Source: Mytilus trossulus
Taxonomy: Eukaryota > Mollusca > Bivalvia > Mytilida > Mytilidae
Reading direction: 5' to 3'
Length of the DNA stretch: 64,000 nt
Assembly: GCF_036588685.1 (NCBI RefSeq)
Contig: NC_086377.1
Location: forward strand, 66,025,233-66,089,232
The notes beneath the pieces are model-generated. The model was given only the letters and a program-made list of their open reading frames with translations. It was not told the origin of the DNA and did no database searches. The translations under genes and the position numbers were made by a program. Below, piece by piece: positions 9,791 to 21,524 of the stretch (its first letter is position 1; each line of letters starts with the position of its first letter).

Positions 9791-11480
9791 GCATTTAAGG
9801 CTATACATGAATATCTATATCTACGGTGTATAACTACAAGTAGTATCATGATTATAGAAGGATCATGCATTATGTCCAGACATTTACATATATATTCACC
9901 ATTATACAAGACATATTTGTCTGAAAATTAATTAACACTGTTTTACGCCTTAACCATTGACAGTTTTGAAATCAGATGTAAGTAACTATAAAACCAGGTT
10001 CAATCCAATATGTTCGACATTTGAAAATGCATGTACCAAGTCGCAAATATGACAGTTGTTGTCCATTCGTTTGATGTTTTTGACATTTGATTTTGCCATG
10101 TGAATAGTGACTTACCGATTGAATTTTCCTCGGAGTTCCGTATTTTTTATGAGTTTACTTTTTACCTCAAAGATCTTTATTAAAATCGATAAACAAATTA
10201 AATTTCATTTTTAACTATTTTCCAACAGAAATCCAGTTGCTCATCTAAAGTAGAATGACTAGACGGCAAAATTATTCCGGCTCTAATTACCACACTCTCT
10301 TTTTATATTCTCAGTGATATTACAAATCGACTGCATGTACAATATATACTTTATCTGAACTACATCGAACTGAGCAGGCTGTGATTGCTTGAACAGAGTT
10401 AATCATCAAAGACATTTGTTTTCAATCACTGTGACATTCATTATGTTTTATGTTCTGTTAAAAACAAAAGAGTTAAATAAGTTGTGAATTTTGAGTAATA
10501 TAATTAATCAGCAATTATAATCTTTATAAAATTATTAACATGAACATGACACCGGTTATATTCTTCTCATATATTTTATAATGGTATAATACTAAAACCC
10601 TAACGGGAGGGATTGTGCCTTACATTCCTATGATGAAGGCATTGTTTTTCAATCAGTTTAATTGAGGTCTAGAACTGGCATGTCAGTCACTGCTAGTAGT
10701 CTTTTGTTATTTATGTATTATTGTCATTCTGTTTATTTTCTTTTGTTACCTCTGTTAACATCTCACTTGCACCTCTCTGAAACTGAATTTAACTGAGCGT
10801 ATTGTTATACGTTTACTTTTCTACATTGGCTAGAGATATAGGGTCAGGGTTGAGATCCTAAAAAACATGTGTAACCCCGCCGCATTTTAGCACCTCTGGC
10901 CTTTGTAAGTGTTTTATGATTTTTTATTTTAGATCCTTGTGATATTAATTTTGAAATCCAAACAAAAGTGTTCTGTTCATATTTAAAGGACCCATAATGC
11001 ATGTATTTAGTGGGAGATATTATAGAAATAATTGTGCAAATCGTAATACAAGTATGAAATTTGGTATAAAGGTTGACTGAATGATAATTAAAAAAAAACC
11101 CGCTGCTGTCCATTATAATTTTTTTTTTTCAAGATGGCCACCGTTCATTTTGCAAATGGCATCATATCAAATTAGCTACATTTTTGAATCTTTGAAAACT
11201 GTGTTATATAGGTATAATCCAATGCAAGTTTTGATAAAACTGAAATTACTGTTCCTAAAGAACGACAAAACAACACATAAATGAAGAAGAAAGTGATTTT
11301 CGGTTCCAAAATGGCGGCCAACACGTTGAAAATATTTTTGTTGTCATATAATTTTCATTTACTTAACAAGTGATATCACTTTTAATGCCTAGTTTGGTTA
11401 GAAAAACAGGTTGCATATCTTATAATTATCTGACAGTTGCCAATACAAAAACCTATACAATGAAGGCCAGAACGGTAGCA
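9791..11480. other. Upstream flank of TRIM pseudogene plus intergenic DNA
   Basis: The first part resembles the upstream flanks of the two intact TRIM-like genes, with the shared phrase 'gcattatgtccaga'. About 9980-10160 is a dispersed repeat also found at 62210-62400 and 44620-44750. About 10760-10890 carries part of the common bivalve repeat. I see no gene in the remainder. Confidence 0.55.
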
Positions 11481-11489
11481 TATACAGAA

Positions 11490-14156
11490 ACCAATACAGC
11501 GGTATTTTTGCTACCGCATTTCAGAACTTCCTGACACGAGGATGCAACGGCAGCCAAAAAAGTCCATTTTGTTTTCTAACTATCCTTGAATTTTTCTTTC
11601 ATCTAACCTAAGTTTTTAAGACTCGGTTCATGTCCCTGTCGTATACATTAATCAGACTGAGCCAAAACATGTCCTCCTTGATATTCGCCTAGCTCTTTTG
11701 ATGTGTTCCGAAAAAGAACCGCTTGTATGCAGAACTGCATCACAATGCCGTTGCTTCCTGGCAAATAATCCAGTTCGTGCCTCGTTAAAGCAAATGTTAA
11801 TGTTGTGCTGTCCTTCATAATGCAAACAAATGATTATGTTGTGTCCATGTCTGTGTCTTCATATTTAAGCGAAAAAAAAGTCCGTTATATCTGGAAATGC
11901 TTCCTTTGTGAGCCAAGCTGACCTCTTCCCATTCCCACGAAAACCCTACAAAGTGTCACATTCACTGAATGCAAGGAAGAAAGGACGAGCAGTTTACGAG
12001 GACAAAACGCATTTGGTTTCAGGTACAGGAAGCCATCAAAAGTATTATTTCCTTCCAAAACCTATCTACTTGTTTTCCCCTAATTTTACGAGTGCTGCAA
12101 TTCAAAATACTACTACAGCTGTGTCAGTATTTCAAAACATTTCTTTTAACAACAATGTTTATATGCATGCCAAACAGGGACAAACATTCGTGTATCTGCT
12201 ACTTCTTTTTCTTCTGATTACAAGGGAATAGCTAGGAAGAATCCGTATTGAAATTGCAAAAAAAAAAAATTCACCATGAGTAGCATACACATTTTTATTA
12301 GTCTCTAAAGAAGCAATTCTGTCGGCAAGAAACTTGAAAAATTTCGTTTCGTTGTCATCTTCACAGAGAAAACTACTCCGAACCCTTCATATTCTACCAG
12401 CATCAACACCTTTAAGTCTTGCACAAGAACCTTGCCTTTATCTTGTCACAGCCTTTCAATTATTCATTTAGTAAACACCAAATACAATGTCTACTCTTAA
12501 ATACTTATCGATGCAAGATTTAATGTAAGGCAGTATGACATCATTTGCATAATCATCAAATATGTTTGTCCAATTTGGTGGTGTGGAATTAACAATTGCT
12601 GCCCAACAAACGATAAATGAGTCAGAATTTGGATCAGCAAATCGCAGAATGTTTCAATTATACCCATTTAGCAGCGATTGATATTTTATGGATAAAGAAA
12701 TATTCCTTGTCAAACTGTCTACTGTGACAAGAAATTGAAAGTCTTGAAAAGATTTCGCAATAACTTTTATGATTTTCTAGCTTTGGTTTTGACGAAGGCG
12801 TTTCCAGTTTCATTTTACAGCTAATAGGAAGTTGCTTTTTTGATTTGTTTATATTCCAGACCATATGAGTATCTGGACCATACGCGTATGGTCATGACAA
12901 TATGGGTATATACTCATATGGTCCGACCATACGCGTATGGTCGGACCGTACGCGTATGGTCGGGGTAATCAACACCGTATACTTTTAAACTCTTTATTTG
13001 GTGTGACCCTTCTGGTTGTTACCTCACTATAATGTAATTTTATTATATATTAAAACAACTTATTAAAAAAAAACCAGTTTCACACAGTTAATAATACTTA
13101 CTATTTGTAAGTACAATTATAAGAAGATGTCAAAATCAAATGAACATATTGTTAAAGGAATTTTATTGTTAAAAGTAGGTTACATCACCGGCAAGGATCA
13201 TGATATTTATTTAAAGATCATGATATTTTTTAAGACATTTTTGATAAGTAAAAAATTAAAAGTGTATGTTTCTTTATTTTTTTCTATTCTTTATTTCTAT
13301 ATTTCTATTCTAATCTTAATTATAAGACCGGTAAAATAGCATTTAAGAGCTATGAAATAGCCACTGCCTTTATTTGATTTGATCTGTAATATTCATTTTA
13401 CGATATTGGAGATCTAGAGTTGGACATTTTCGATCTAAAACAAGCAATCGCAGAAAAGCTACATGTATGGTACCGTGTGAAGGTAATTCGATATATACAA
13501 ACGTATACACGAATACAATTAGCGATAAAAACTAAGATCAACTGACTGTGGCATCAATATTTAATGTTTATGTAGCTTTTGAAATGTTAAACTAATACTT
13601 TTTTTTGTAAACACATTTGTTTTTAAGATAAAGTTTATTGTTTTATTTCTATTGTATTTTTGAAAAAAATACCTATATGGTCCAAATACTCATATGGTCC
13701 GGCCCGTTAATAACCAAACGAGTATAATACTCATATGGTCCGACCATACGCGTACGGTCGGACCATATGAGTATACGCATATGGTCATGACCATACGCGG
13801 ATGGTCCAAATACTCATATGGTCCGGAACATTTATAAAAAGCAGGTTTTCCTTCGTTTTGTATTTGCTTAAAAAGATCCTCGTATTGTTAAGACCAATTT
13901 CTTGGAGTTCATATACATATCTTACCTGCTTCCGAATCAACAATTTCCTTAATAGATTTTTTTTAAACAAATCTGACGACTCTTCTAGAAATGGATTTCC
14001 AAACTCGTTCTTCACTTTGCAAAGCCTTTGAAGCTTTTTACAGAAATCCTTGTGTGTTTTCATAGAGTATTCAGTCTGCGTGTTCATCTGTTGTAGAATG
14101 ATAGAATGACTAAAACCACTAGATCTTTCTAGTTCATCTTCCAGTCTACTCACTTC
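11490..14156 (-). pseudogene. Decayed member of an unnamed multicopy animal gene family (LFSRL..SC / EADTRMF / AF.ECDT family)
   Basis: Read on the minus strand, scattered over all frames, the order is: 'FGNPFLEESSDL' (about 13990), [975-bp insertion], 'EIFSRLSISCHSR' (about 12730), 'PYIKSCIDKYLRVD' (about 12500), 'CEDDNETKFFKFLADRI' (about 12350), 'VADTRMFVPVWHA' (about 12200), 'FFLAFSECDT' then 'GFRGNGKRSAW' (about 11940), and 'AVASSCQEVLKCG' (about 11530). I recognise this block order from a family of uncharacterised proteins abundant in molluscs, cnidarians and some fish. No function is known to me; multicopy status suggests a link with mobile DNA. At least five stops or frameshifts make this copy non-functional. 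Confidence 0.7.
12854..13828. mobile_element. MITE-like DNA transposon with compound palindromic terminal inverted repeats
   Basis: The left end TTCCAGACCATATGAGTAT and the right end, read in reverse, TTCCGGACCATATGAGTAT, are inverted copies. Both continue with palindromes built from the words GACCATATG, CATATGGTC and GACCATACGCGTATGGTC. The inverted repeats extend about 100 bp at each end. The interior (about 770 bp) is AT-rich and has only short frames without recognisable features. It interrupts the pseudogene at 11490-14156 between two conserved blocks, so it arrived as a unit. The target duplication is unclear: TTTATA lies near both flanks but not in exact register. Confidence 0.82.
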
Positions 14157-17100
14157 TGGTCAAGGCACCATCCATTTGTCTAACAGGGATTTTCGGTTAA
14201 ATCTATGGCACCAATACTGCCCTTCACAATTGAATTATTCTGTTTTTTTTGTGCCTGATCAACTGTGCTTTAAAAAAAAAAATGCTAGTCTTACGTACAC
14301 ATTCCATTGCAACCTGTTGGTGATGTTCGGGAAGGGACGTCATATCTCAGTTATACATGTAGATCGATAACGATCAAGCATAATTTACATGATCAAGACC
14401 TAAAAAAATACGGTATCAAGCTTTATATGGACTGTTTTACGAAATCTGACTCATGAAATGAACATACTAACAAAAGCTCAAGAAGTTCTTAATTTATAAT
14501 TGAACGCCTGGAACTAAAGTGTGGTCGAGATAACTCTATTCCCTTTCACCAGTCAACTCGTTAGACGTCACAGAGTCATGACATAATTATATTTCCTGCG
14601 TTTAGCTTTCATCAGCCGACACTAATAATTCAAGCAAAACACATGCAGTTATCTGATGCGCGTCTAGCTAGTCCTAGCTACATTTGAACATACATAAAAA
14701 GAATATGCCGTTCTTGGTGTTGCAATATCGGCTTCAGTGAGGGCACATGTTCATCCACTATCACGCAATATATCACCCAGAATTTTATAACAAGTCATTT
14801 CAATTTGAAATCCACCAAACATGACGATAAACTAACCTTCTCAGTACAAATCAGACCATTCCCACTGAATTTGCCTAGCCATAACCAAAAGTGGCTGATC
14901 TGCAGTAACAATTGATTATAAACAAAACCCAGATATCAATCAAATCAATATAAATCAAAACAAATGTTGGAATTGTGTGGATTTAGGTCATATTCAAAGG
15001 GCTAACAATGCATGTATAAAGCATATCAACCAATACAAAACAGTCCATTATATATATTACAAAAATCAGGCTGTCAAATTTTGTTTTTTATGTTTTACAT
15101 TATTCATATCGTAAAATCTATTTATCCATTTCGATGTATAAAACTAAAAGATCCATGGATGAAAGGGTAGGCAATACAATTTTGCCGACACACATGAACA
15201 CAACTGTGTTACAAAAGTAAAAACTTACAAAAGAAATTAAAAAAAAACACAATTTAAACCTTTATGCTATTTTCAAATTACCGACTTTTGACTCTGGAAG
15301 TTAAATCAAGCTGAGAAGCGGTAACAATAAGGAAGACCATTTAGCTGTTTTATGTTCTCTTTATACATGTTATATACACCGCAAATCAGTTGGCTTCAAC
15401 CACCAATTAAATAAAAATAAAGTGCCTTTTTTCCTTTTTAGTTTCTCACTTCTTTTTTAGAAATAGGTAACCTTTGATATATTGGTTCTTTGTAAGGTAA
15501 TCATGTTTACCAGCTAGATGTCACATGACTTGAACATCATTTCAAGAATTATTATGTCTGTTTCTCGGATAATATTAGCAGAAAGTTAGCTTCAGGAAGT
15601 TCGCTGCTCAGTTTCAAAATAAATAGCATTCGATACCATTAGAGTATATTGATAGGGGATTAATTGAGGAAAAAAAATATAGGGGTCAATGCGCTTGTTT
15701 TCGAGATATTAGCCATTGGAATTTTGGTGGGAAAATGTTTTCTCTTGATTTTTCATAGATTTATCATTGACTAGTTAGAGTTTTCAAAAACTATTAAAAA
15801 AAATAATAAGATTTTATAAGATTACAAACGGCTTTTAATTATCAATGTAAAAGATTGATAAAAAGAAAAATGGGGGTCAATGTGCAAATTGTTTAAAGGC
15901 ATTTCAATGGCTAAAACAAGAGAATTTCGAAAATCATACAAAAATTCCAAAACATGACCAGAAAACATCCTCAAGCTGGTGTATATTATAATTTTAAGGG
16001 GTACATGACAGTTTGGCATGTTTCATATGATCCGAATTCTAAATTCATGGTTCATTGGTCAATATAAGGTGTTGTATTTTGGTCTGTTTTGTATGTACAG
16101 AACTATACAATAGATATATATATGGTGGATAAAAAGATTGCATGTAAGGTGTACATGGCTGACTTCCAGGTATAATAATACCTTGACCTTTTCATCATAG
16201 TTCTTTGGTCAATGTTAAGTTTAATATTTTAGTATGGTTTTGCAATTGCTATAATCATTATGTCAAGTGTATTGAATTAAATGTAAGGTGTCCATATCTA
16301 CCTGACATAATTTATCTGACTTTAACCTTATTGTAGTGCGTCTTTGGAATGTTAAATTGTGTGATACTTGTAGTAAAACCTTTATCTTTTTTCCTTTCAA
16401 CATCAATGTTATAGCGAGACACATGCAAGTGCACACTAAATTCTAATTTTGGTACATGACTGTCATTAAAATACTCCGGGCTTGGTCTTTTCTTCAGGTA
16501 TTTATTAATAAAGAAGAAACTCGAATTTTTATCCCCATCCATGCATCAGTTGACTTTCAGTTGTGTTTGGCTATTCTGTCTATGAGTCTAATTATCATTA
16601 ACACAGCTCTAGTATTCTACTATTGAAAAGTAAAATCACAAAAAAAACTGACCTCGGAGGAACATTTTAAAAGGAAAGTTCCTAATCAGAAGACAAAATG
16701 AAAAACTCAAATACATCCAACAAGAGATTAACAGCTCTTATATTACTGACTTGGTACAGGCATTTTCTTATGTAGAAAATGGTGGATTAAATCTGGGTTT
16801 AAAGCTAGCTAAAACTGTAACTTGGCATTGTTTGGTTCTAATGGTTATACATACTGAAGGTGATTTTAATTCAAATTCAAAGCAGGATAACATAAAACAA
16901 ATACATACAATCTTGTATAAAATGAAAGGCCAAAATCAATTTCAAGCACATTTTGCTACATGAATGGTTGAAACTCAATAATGACAAAAGTTAAAATCTT
17001 TAAACTAAAACTAGACTTGACCGTCGTTTACTCACTGTAGACAACATATCTTAATTCGAAAATATTTCGTAAAAGTATAATCAAGTTATTGCAAAGACAG

Positions 17101-17257
17101 TGTTTGTCAGCCGACCACCCGCCTGTCAACTTTATAGTATAAGATTTATTTTCTTTGGAATTCCAGTGTCTTTTATCACAAGTAAAACTACCAAACACTA
17201 GAAGATAAATTGATTTTGATATCAGATATAATTCGATTCAAAACATAAATTCAAATT
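14157..17257. other. Intergenic; 3' part is the downstream flank shared by TRIM-like genes
   Basis: 14157-16300 is AT-rich with no gene or structured repeat seen. From about 16310 to 17200 the sequence is collinear, with gaps, with 40610-41330 and 42160-42560. Shared phrases include 'catgcatcagttgacttt', 'gctctagt.ttctac' and 'ccgaccacccgcctgtc'. These stretches are therefore the common downstream flank of the duplicated TRIM-like unit. Confidence 0.6.
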
Positions 17258-18958
17258 TTAAATCTTATAAACAAAAGCTGTTTCATAATCTGTATTTCTA
17301 TCTTCACTTATTTTAGTAGACACTATCATCATTCCTGTTTCTTTGTTTATGTCTATTCCATAAGGATGCTTGATTCCATCATCTTCTGATAGTATGGTCT
17401 TACAGATTTTACCATGTGGAGATACTACCACGACACTGTTTTTTTTAGAAGAAGCTATATAAACAAAGCCCTTTTTGTCTAATGTAATTCCTACTGGGTT
17501 GTCAATATCCTGGTGCTGATATATCCACAGAGTTTCTCTACTATTATAGCAACAGACTTTATTTTTTGAGAAATTTGAACCATAGATATTTCCTTGGAAT
17601 AATGAAATATTCCCAACGTTTTCCTTTACGTAAAAGGATGTATGCGACCCGTCATTCAGATTCACTCTAGTAATCTGGTTGCAATCACTGATGAACAAAG
17701 TTTCACCAATACTTGCTACTCCATTACAAACATGTGAAATTTTGAATGTTTGAATAATTTTGTTCTTTTCTATATCCACCAGTTTTATCTGATGGGCTGT
17801 TCCTAAAGTGACAGCTACTGTATTATTTCTGACAAAGCAGGCATCAAATGGAACTTGTTTGAATGTAACTACTATTCTGATGAAGATCCCACCACTACTG
17901 AACAGCAGTAGTTGTCCTTTGTTGCTATCAAGTATAATACATTTACCATCAGACAATATACAACATGCATATATACTTAAAGTCCTCATATCTTTGGGAA
18001 TCGTCAATCTGGTCAACAAGGATGGCTTTATTTCTTCAAATCCCGGAACTTTTGAAATCAAATGCTGGGCTTGATCTTTTCTTCCAGCCTTTATTTGGAG
18101 GGTAGAGGAGGTGGTATTGATAGCGATTTCTCCAAAGGATTTGATATCGAATAAAAGTGATTGAAGACCAGATGAAATGATAACCTCGAGATTCTTTTCA
18201 ATGAAATTGTCTCCACTTTGTAAATCGTCTATATATTTCGCCGTTTGTGATGTAGTTTTCTCAATTTCTCTAAGACCAATATATATCTGTAGCTCTGTTG
18301 CATATTGTGTCATTTTGGTAAACTGGCTCTGCATTTGGTTAATCTGAATAGTTCGTTGTTCCATTTCCTGCACAAGAGTGGCCATGTTTAATGTGAGCTT
18401 TGAATGTTTAGACTCTAAGTCAATAAGAATGTCCTGCTCTAATTTGTCTAAGTAATCATTGATCGACTTCCTCATATACTTGATTTCATCAACGGCTTTA
18501 GTTTTCTTGGTATTGATGGCATTGATCCTGGTTTTCATGTATTTTATGGTTGTATCTAAGTTTTCCTTCAAATCCTTCAAATCCTTTTCAAAAATTTGAA
18601 CTGATGCAGATGATTTTACTTGTTTCAGGACGTCAGACAAGGCTTTCAGATCTTGACATTTCTGGTGTTTATCACTGACACATTGGACACAGCAGGGACA
18701 GGCATGGAAAGAACAATACAATTCAAATTTCTTCTTGTGGTCTTTGCACTGACTGCTTATTTCTTGGATGAATGCAGGTAACTTATGATAGTCTTCAGAT
18801 GACAGAGTTTTATGGTTCTTAGAAAGTCTTGACTTGCTGTGAGGTTTTGCACAGTCTTCACAAAACAAAACCTCACATTCTGTGCACCATGTGACTGCTC
18901 TGTTTGATAACCCATCATCATGGCAAATTGTACAAAAGTTGTTGACTGATGAGGCCAT
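17258..18958 (-). CDS. TRIM-like protein A: two B-boxes, coiled coil, C-terminal beta-propeller (RING-less)
   Basis: 566 aa in one exon, starting at the ATG conserved in all paralogues ('MASSVNNFCTICHDDG'). Residues 9-49 are a type-1 B-box (C9, C12, C25, C28, C33, C36, H40, H49). Residues 71-101 are a second B-box (C71, H74, C82, C90, C93, H98), with Cys101 where the last ligand is usually His. Residues 105-260 are predicted coiled coil, Lys/Glu-rich with heptads. Residues 300-566 contain repeated 'GITLDKKGFVYIAS'-type blades of an NHL-like beta-propeller. No RING finger is present, so ubiquitin-ligase activity cannot be assumed. Bivalve genomes carry many such genes; a role in innate immunity or RNA binding is often proposed but is not shown here. 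It is 565 vs 566 aa against gene B at 42703-44400, with the same architecture. Confidence 0.88.
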   Translation of the reverse strand: MASSVNNFCTICHDDGLSNRAVTWCTECEVLFCEDCAKPHSKSRLSKNHKTLSSEDYHKLPAFIQEISSQCKDHKKKFELYCSFHACPCCVQCVSDKHQKCQDLKALSDVLKQVKSSASVQIFEKDLKDLKENLDTTIKYMKTRINAINTKKTKAVDEIKYMRKSINDYLDKLEQDILIDLESKHSKLTLNMATLVQEMEQRTIQINQMQSQFTKMTQYATELQIYIGLREIEKTTSQTAKYIDDLQSGDNFIEKNLEVIISSGLQSLLFDIKSFGEIAINTTSSTLQIKAGRKDQAQHLISKVPGFEEIKPSLLTRLTIPKDMRTLSIYACCILSDGKCIILDSNKGQLLLFSSGGIFIRIVVTFKQVPFDACFVRNNTVAVTLGTAHQIKLVDIEKNKIIQTFKISHVCNGVASIGETLFISDCNQITRVNLNDGSHTSFYVKENVGNISLFQGNIYGSNFSKNKVCCYNSRETLWIYQHQDIDNPVGITLDKKGFVYIASSKKNSVVVVSPHGKICKTILSEDDGIKHPYGIDINKETGMMIVSTKISEDRNTDYETAFVYKI

Positions 18959-19277
18959 AACTTTATATATTTATCGCTGAAATATATGAAAAAACTCTCT
19001 AAAATAAAACTGTACATCTAAACATAAAATAGATATAAAAAATAATGCTGTAGGATAATTAAATACTAGTAATATCATGCTTTTTCAAAGGATGCATTAT
19101 GTCCAGATATGGAAGTACAAATACACATAATAACACCTATTTAAATATTCACAATTATATCAGACAAGTGAAATGTTTAATCCTCCATTTTTCTGTATAA
19201 GGAAATGCCTATACCACGTCAGAAATATGACAGGAATTGTCCTTTTGTTTAATTTGTGTGAGCTTTTGATTTTTAGG
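18959..19277 (-). promoter_or_regulatory. Conserved upstream region of TRIM-like gene A with 5'-UTR splice acceptor
   Basis: On the minus strand a pyrimidine-rich tract ends in 'catatatttcag' (AG at 18977-18978), 18 nt before the ATG. The same tract and AG occur upstream of gene B (44411-44416) and, slightly changed, of the pseudogene (9759-9764). This suggests a 5'-UTR intron ending just before the single coding exon. The region to about 19250 is collinear with 44401-44690, including 'aaaggatgcattatgtccag'. No TATA or initiator could be assigned. Confidence 0.55.
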
Positions 19278-19440
19278 TCTTTCCACTTTTCTGTGGAAAG
19301 CCCTATTGTATTTCTTCTGATAATTACTAGGTCCTTCCACTTTCCTATGGAAAAACCAATTGTATTTGTTCTGATTATTATTATTAGGTCTTTCCACTTT
19401 TCTGTGGAAAGGCTTATTGTATTTGTTCTGATTATTATTA
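19278..19440 (+). repeat. Three tandem 'heads' of Helitron-like family 2
   Basis: Three copies of about 54 bp, each with 'tctttccacttttctgtgg' followed by 'aaagccctattgtatttgtt' or a variant. Each forms a GTCTTTCCAC/GTGGAAAGAC hairpin. The same head occurs once at about 27262, at the start of a full family-2 unit. Here the heads stand without bodies, directly in front of family-1 heads. Confidence 0.65.
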
Positions 19441-20574
19441 TGTCACCCGATCGACAATGTGGGGTGACATATTGCTTTTCCTCTGTTTCTGTATTATTAT
19501 GTCACCCGATCGACAATGTCGGGTGACATATTGCTATTCCTCTGTTTCTTTTTCCCTGTTATTATTTTTCTTCAACATAATTTTGTCCGCCCGTTTCCTA
19601 GGAACCAAAGGAACCAATCTAAATGATAGTTCACTATAACAAAGAACCCTGACTCTCGAGCAGTGCAACTTTGGAACTAAAAAAAGGCTGCCGATACCAT
19701 GGAAACAGAACAAATGTGAAAAAATCCATTTTTTGGTTTTAATGAATTATTTGGATTATCTTAAACTCAGAATCATTATATTTTGATACAATGTAGGTGC
19801 CCAATATATACTGATTTCGGAGGATTTTTGCAATCATTGGAACTACTATGTTGCCATGGAAACTACACCAAAAGTATCAAAAATATGGAAATGGTCCAAA
19901 TTTTTGGAAACTTTACAGTAATGATGAGCAACATTGGTTGATGTGGAATTTGGCGTTAGAATTTCAAAAATGTCTGCCGTTACCATGGAAACAATGCAAA
20001 ACAGGTCAAAATGGTTTAAAAACCTTAAAGTGCCCTTTACTTTCTTAAAATGGTAGGTCAAATTGATCAAAACTGTGATGGTATGGTCCCTCCTATGTAC
20101 CAATGTGGTATATGTCATTAAGTTTTGGAAAGGGTCTCTGTTGCCAAAGGAACCAATCAAATGTCAAAAATTTCAAAATGCTCCAAAATTGATGAAACTT
20201 AATAAGATTGTTGACTGTCAAGTCTGCATGAGACTTATTAAGTTGGAATTTCCAAAATGGCCACCGTTGCCATGTAAACTGCAAAAATGTCAAATATTTT
20301 CAAATGCTCCAAACTTAATGAAACTGAACATTAATGTAAACTGGCATGTATAGAAAAGACTTTCGAATTTGAAACAATCAAAATGGCTGCCGTTACCATG
20401 AAAACAGCAAAAATATCATGTTTTTAAAATGATCTAAATGTACTTAAAATTAACAGAAAAATGTATAGCCATGCAAATATGTGCATTCACTGTTAAAAGT
20501 TTTTGAAATGGCTGCCGGTTAGTGGCAATTGGGGGAAGGGTGACATCCGCTATTGCTTGCAATAGCAATTCTAG
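19441..20574 (+). mobile_element. Helitron-like family 1, unit 1 (double head)
   Basis: Starts with two copies (19441 and 19499) of a hairpin GTCACCCGA...TCGGGTGAC. A T-rich/TTA tract follows, then a body built of about 120-bp subrepeats centred on 'atggctgccgttaccatgg'. It ends with hairpin GCTATTGC-TT-GCAATAGC, then AATT, then CTAG (20571-20574). A hairpin a few bases before CTRR is the hallmark of Helitron 3' ends. TCACCC near the start is inverted as GGGTGA near the end, as in Helentron subterminal repeats. No Rep/helicase ORF is present, so it is non-autonomous. Confidence 0.65.
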
Positions 20575-21524
20575 TTATGTCACCCGATCGACAATGTCGG
20601 GTGACATATTGCTTTTCCTCTGTTTCTTTTATTTTTCTTACACCTAATTTTGTCCGCCCGCTTTCTCAATGCCAAAGGAACCAATCTGAATGATGGTGCA
20701 CTATAACAAGGAACCCTGACTTTCCAGTTGCAGAGCAACTTTGGAACTAAAAAATGGCTGCCATCATCATGGAAACCGAAAAAAAGTGAAAAAATATAAT
20801 TTTGGAGTTAGGTGAATTATTTGAGAATGCTTAAGCTTAAAATCTTTAGATTTTAATACAATGTAGGTGCCCACTATATACTGCTTTGGGATGATTTTAG
20901 CAATCATTGGATCTGCTATGTTGCCATGGATACTACACCAAAAATTTCCAAAATGTGGAAATGCTCTAAATTTTATAAAACTTCACAGTAACGATGAGCA
21001 GCATTGGTATTGGTGGAATTTGGCGTTGGAATTTCGAAAATGTCTGCCGTTACCATGGAAACAATGCAAAACAGGTCAAAATGCTCCAAAAACTTCAGGG
21101 TTTGGTGAATAATTTTGGTATGCCTTAATTTAGAATAATCTAATTTTCATACAATATAGTTTTCAACTATATACAGGTTTTGAATGATTTTGACAATCAT
21201 TGGAACTACAATGTTACCATGGATACAGCAGCAGAAATTGCAAAAAATTCAAAATGCTCTAAACTTAATGAAACTTCCCAATGATGTTGACTGTCATGTG
21301 TTGAAGCAGAATTTGAAGTTGGAATTTCCAAAATGGCTGCCGTTGCCATGGAAACATAAACAATTTCAAAATTTTCAAAATGCTTCAAATGTTCTGAAAA
21401 TTTGTAGAAAGATGAATTACCATGCATATATGTGCATTCACTGTTAAAAATTTTGAAATGCCTGCCGCTTAGTGGCAATGGGGGGAAGGGTGGCATCCGC
21501 TATTGCTTGCAATAGCAATTCTAG
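20575..21524 (+). mobile_element. Helitron-like family 1, unit 2
   Basis: Complete unit with head hairpin at about 20579, the same subrepeated body, and tail hairpin plus CTAG at 21521-21524. It abuts unit 1 with only TTATG between CTAG and the head, so the units are arranged head-to-tail. Confidence 0.68.

Noticed and set aside
11908-12231. Plus-strand 107-aa frame
   Set aside because: Antisense to the decayed EADTRMF-type pseudogene, with no features of its own.
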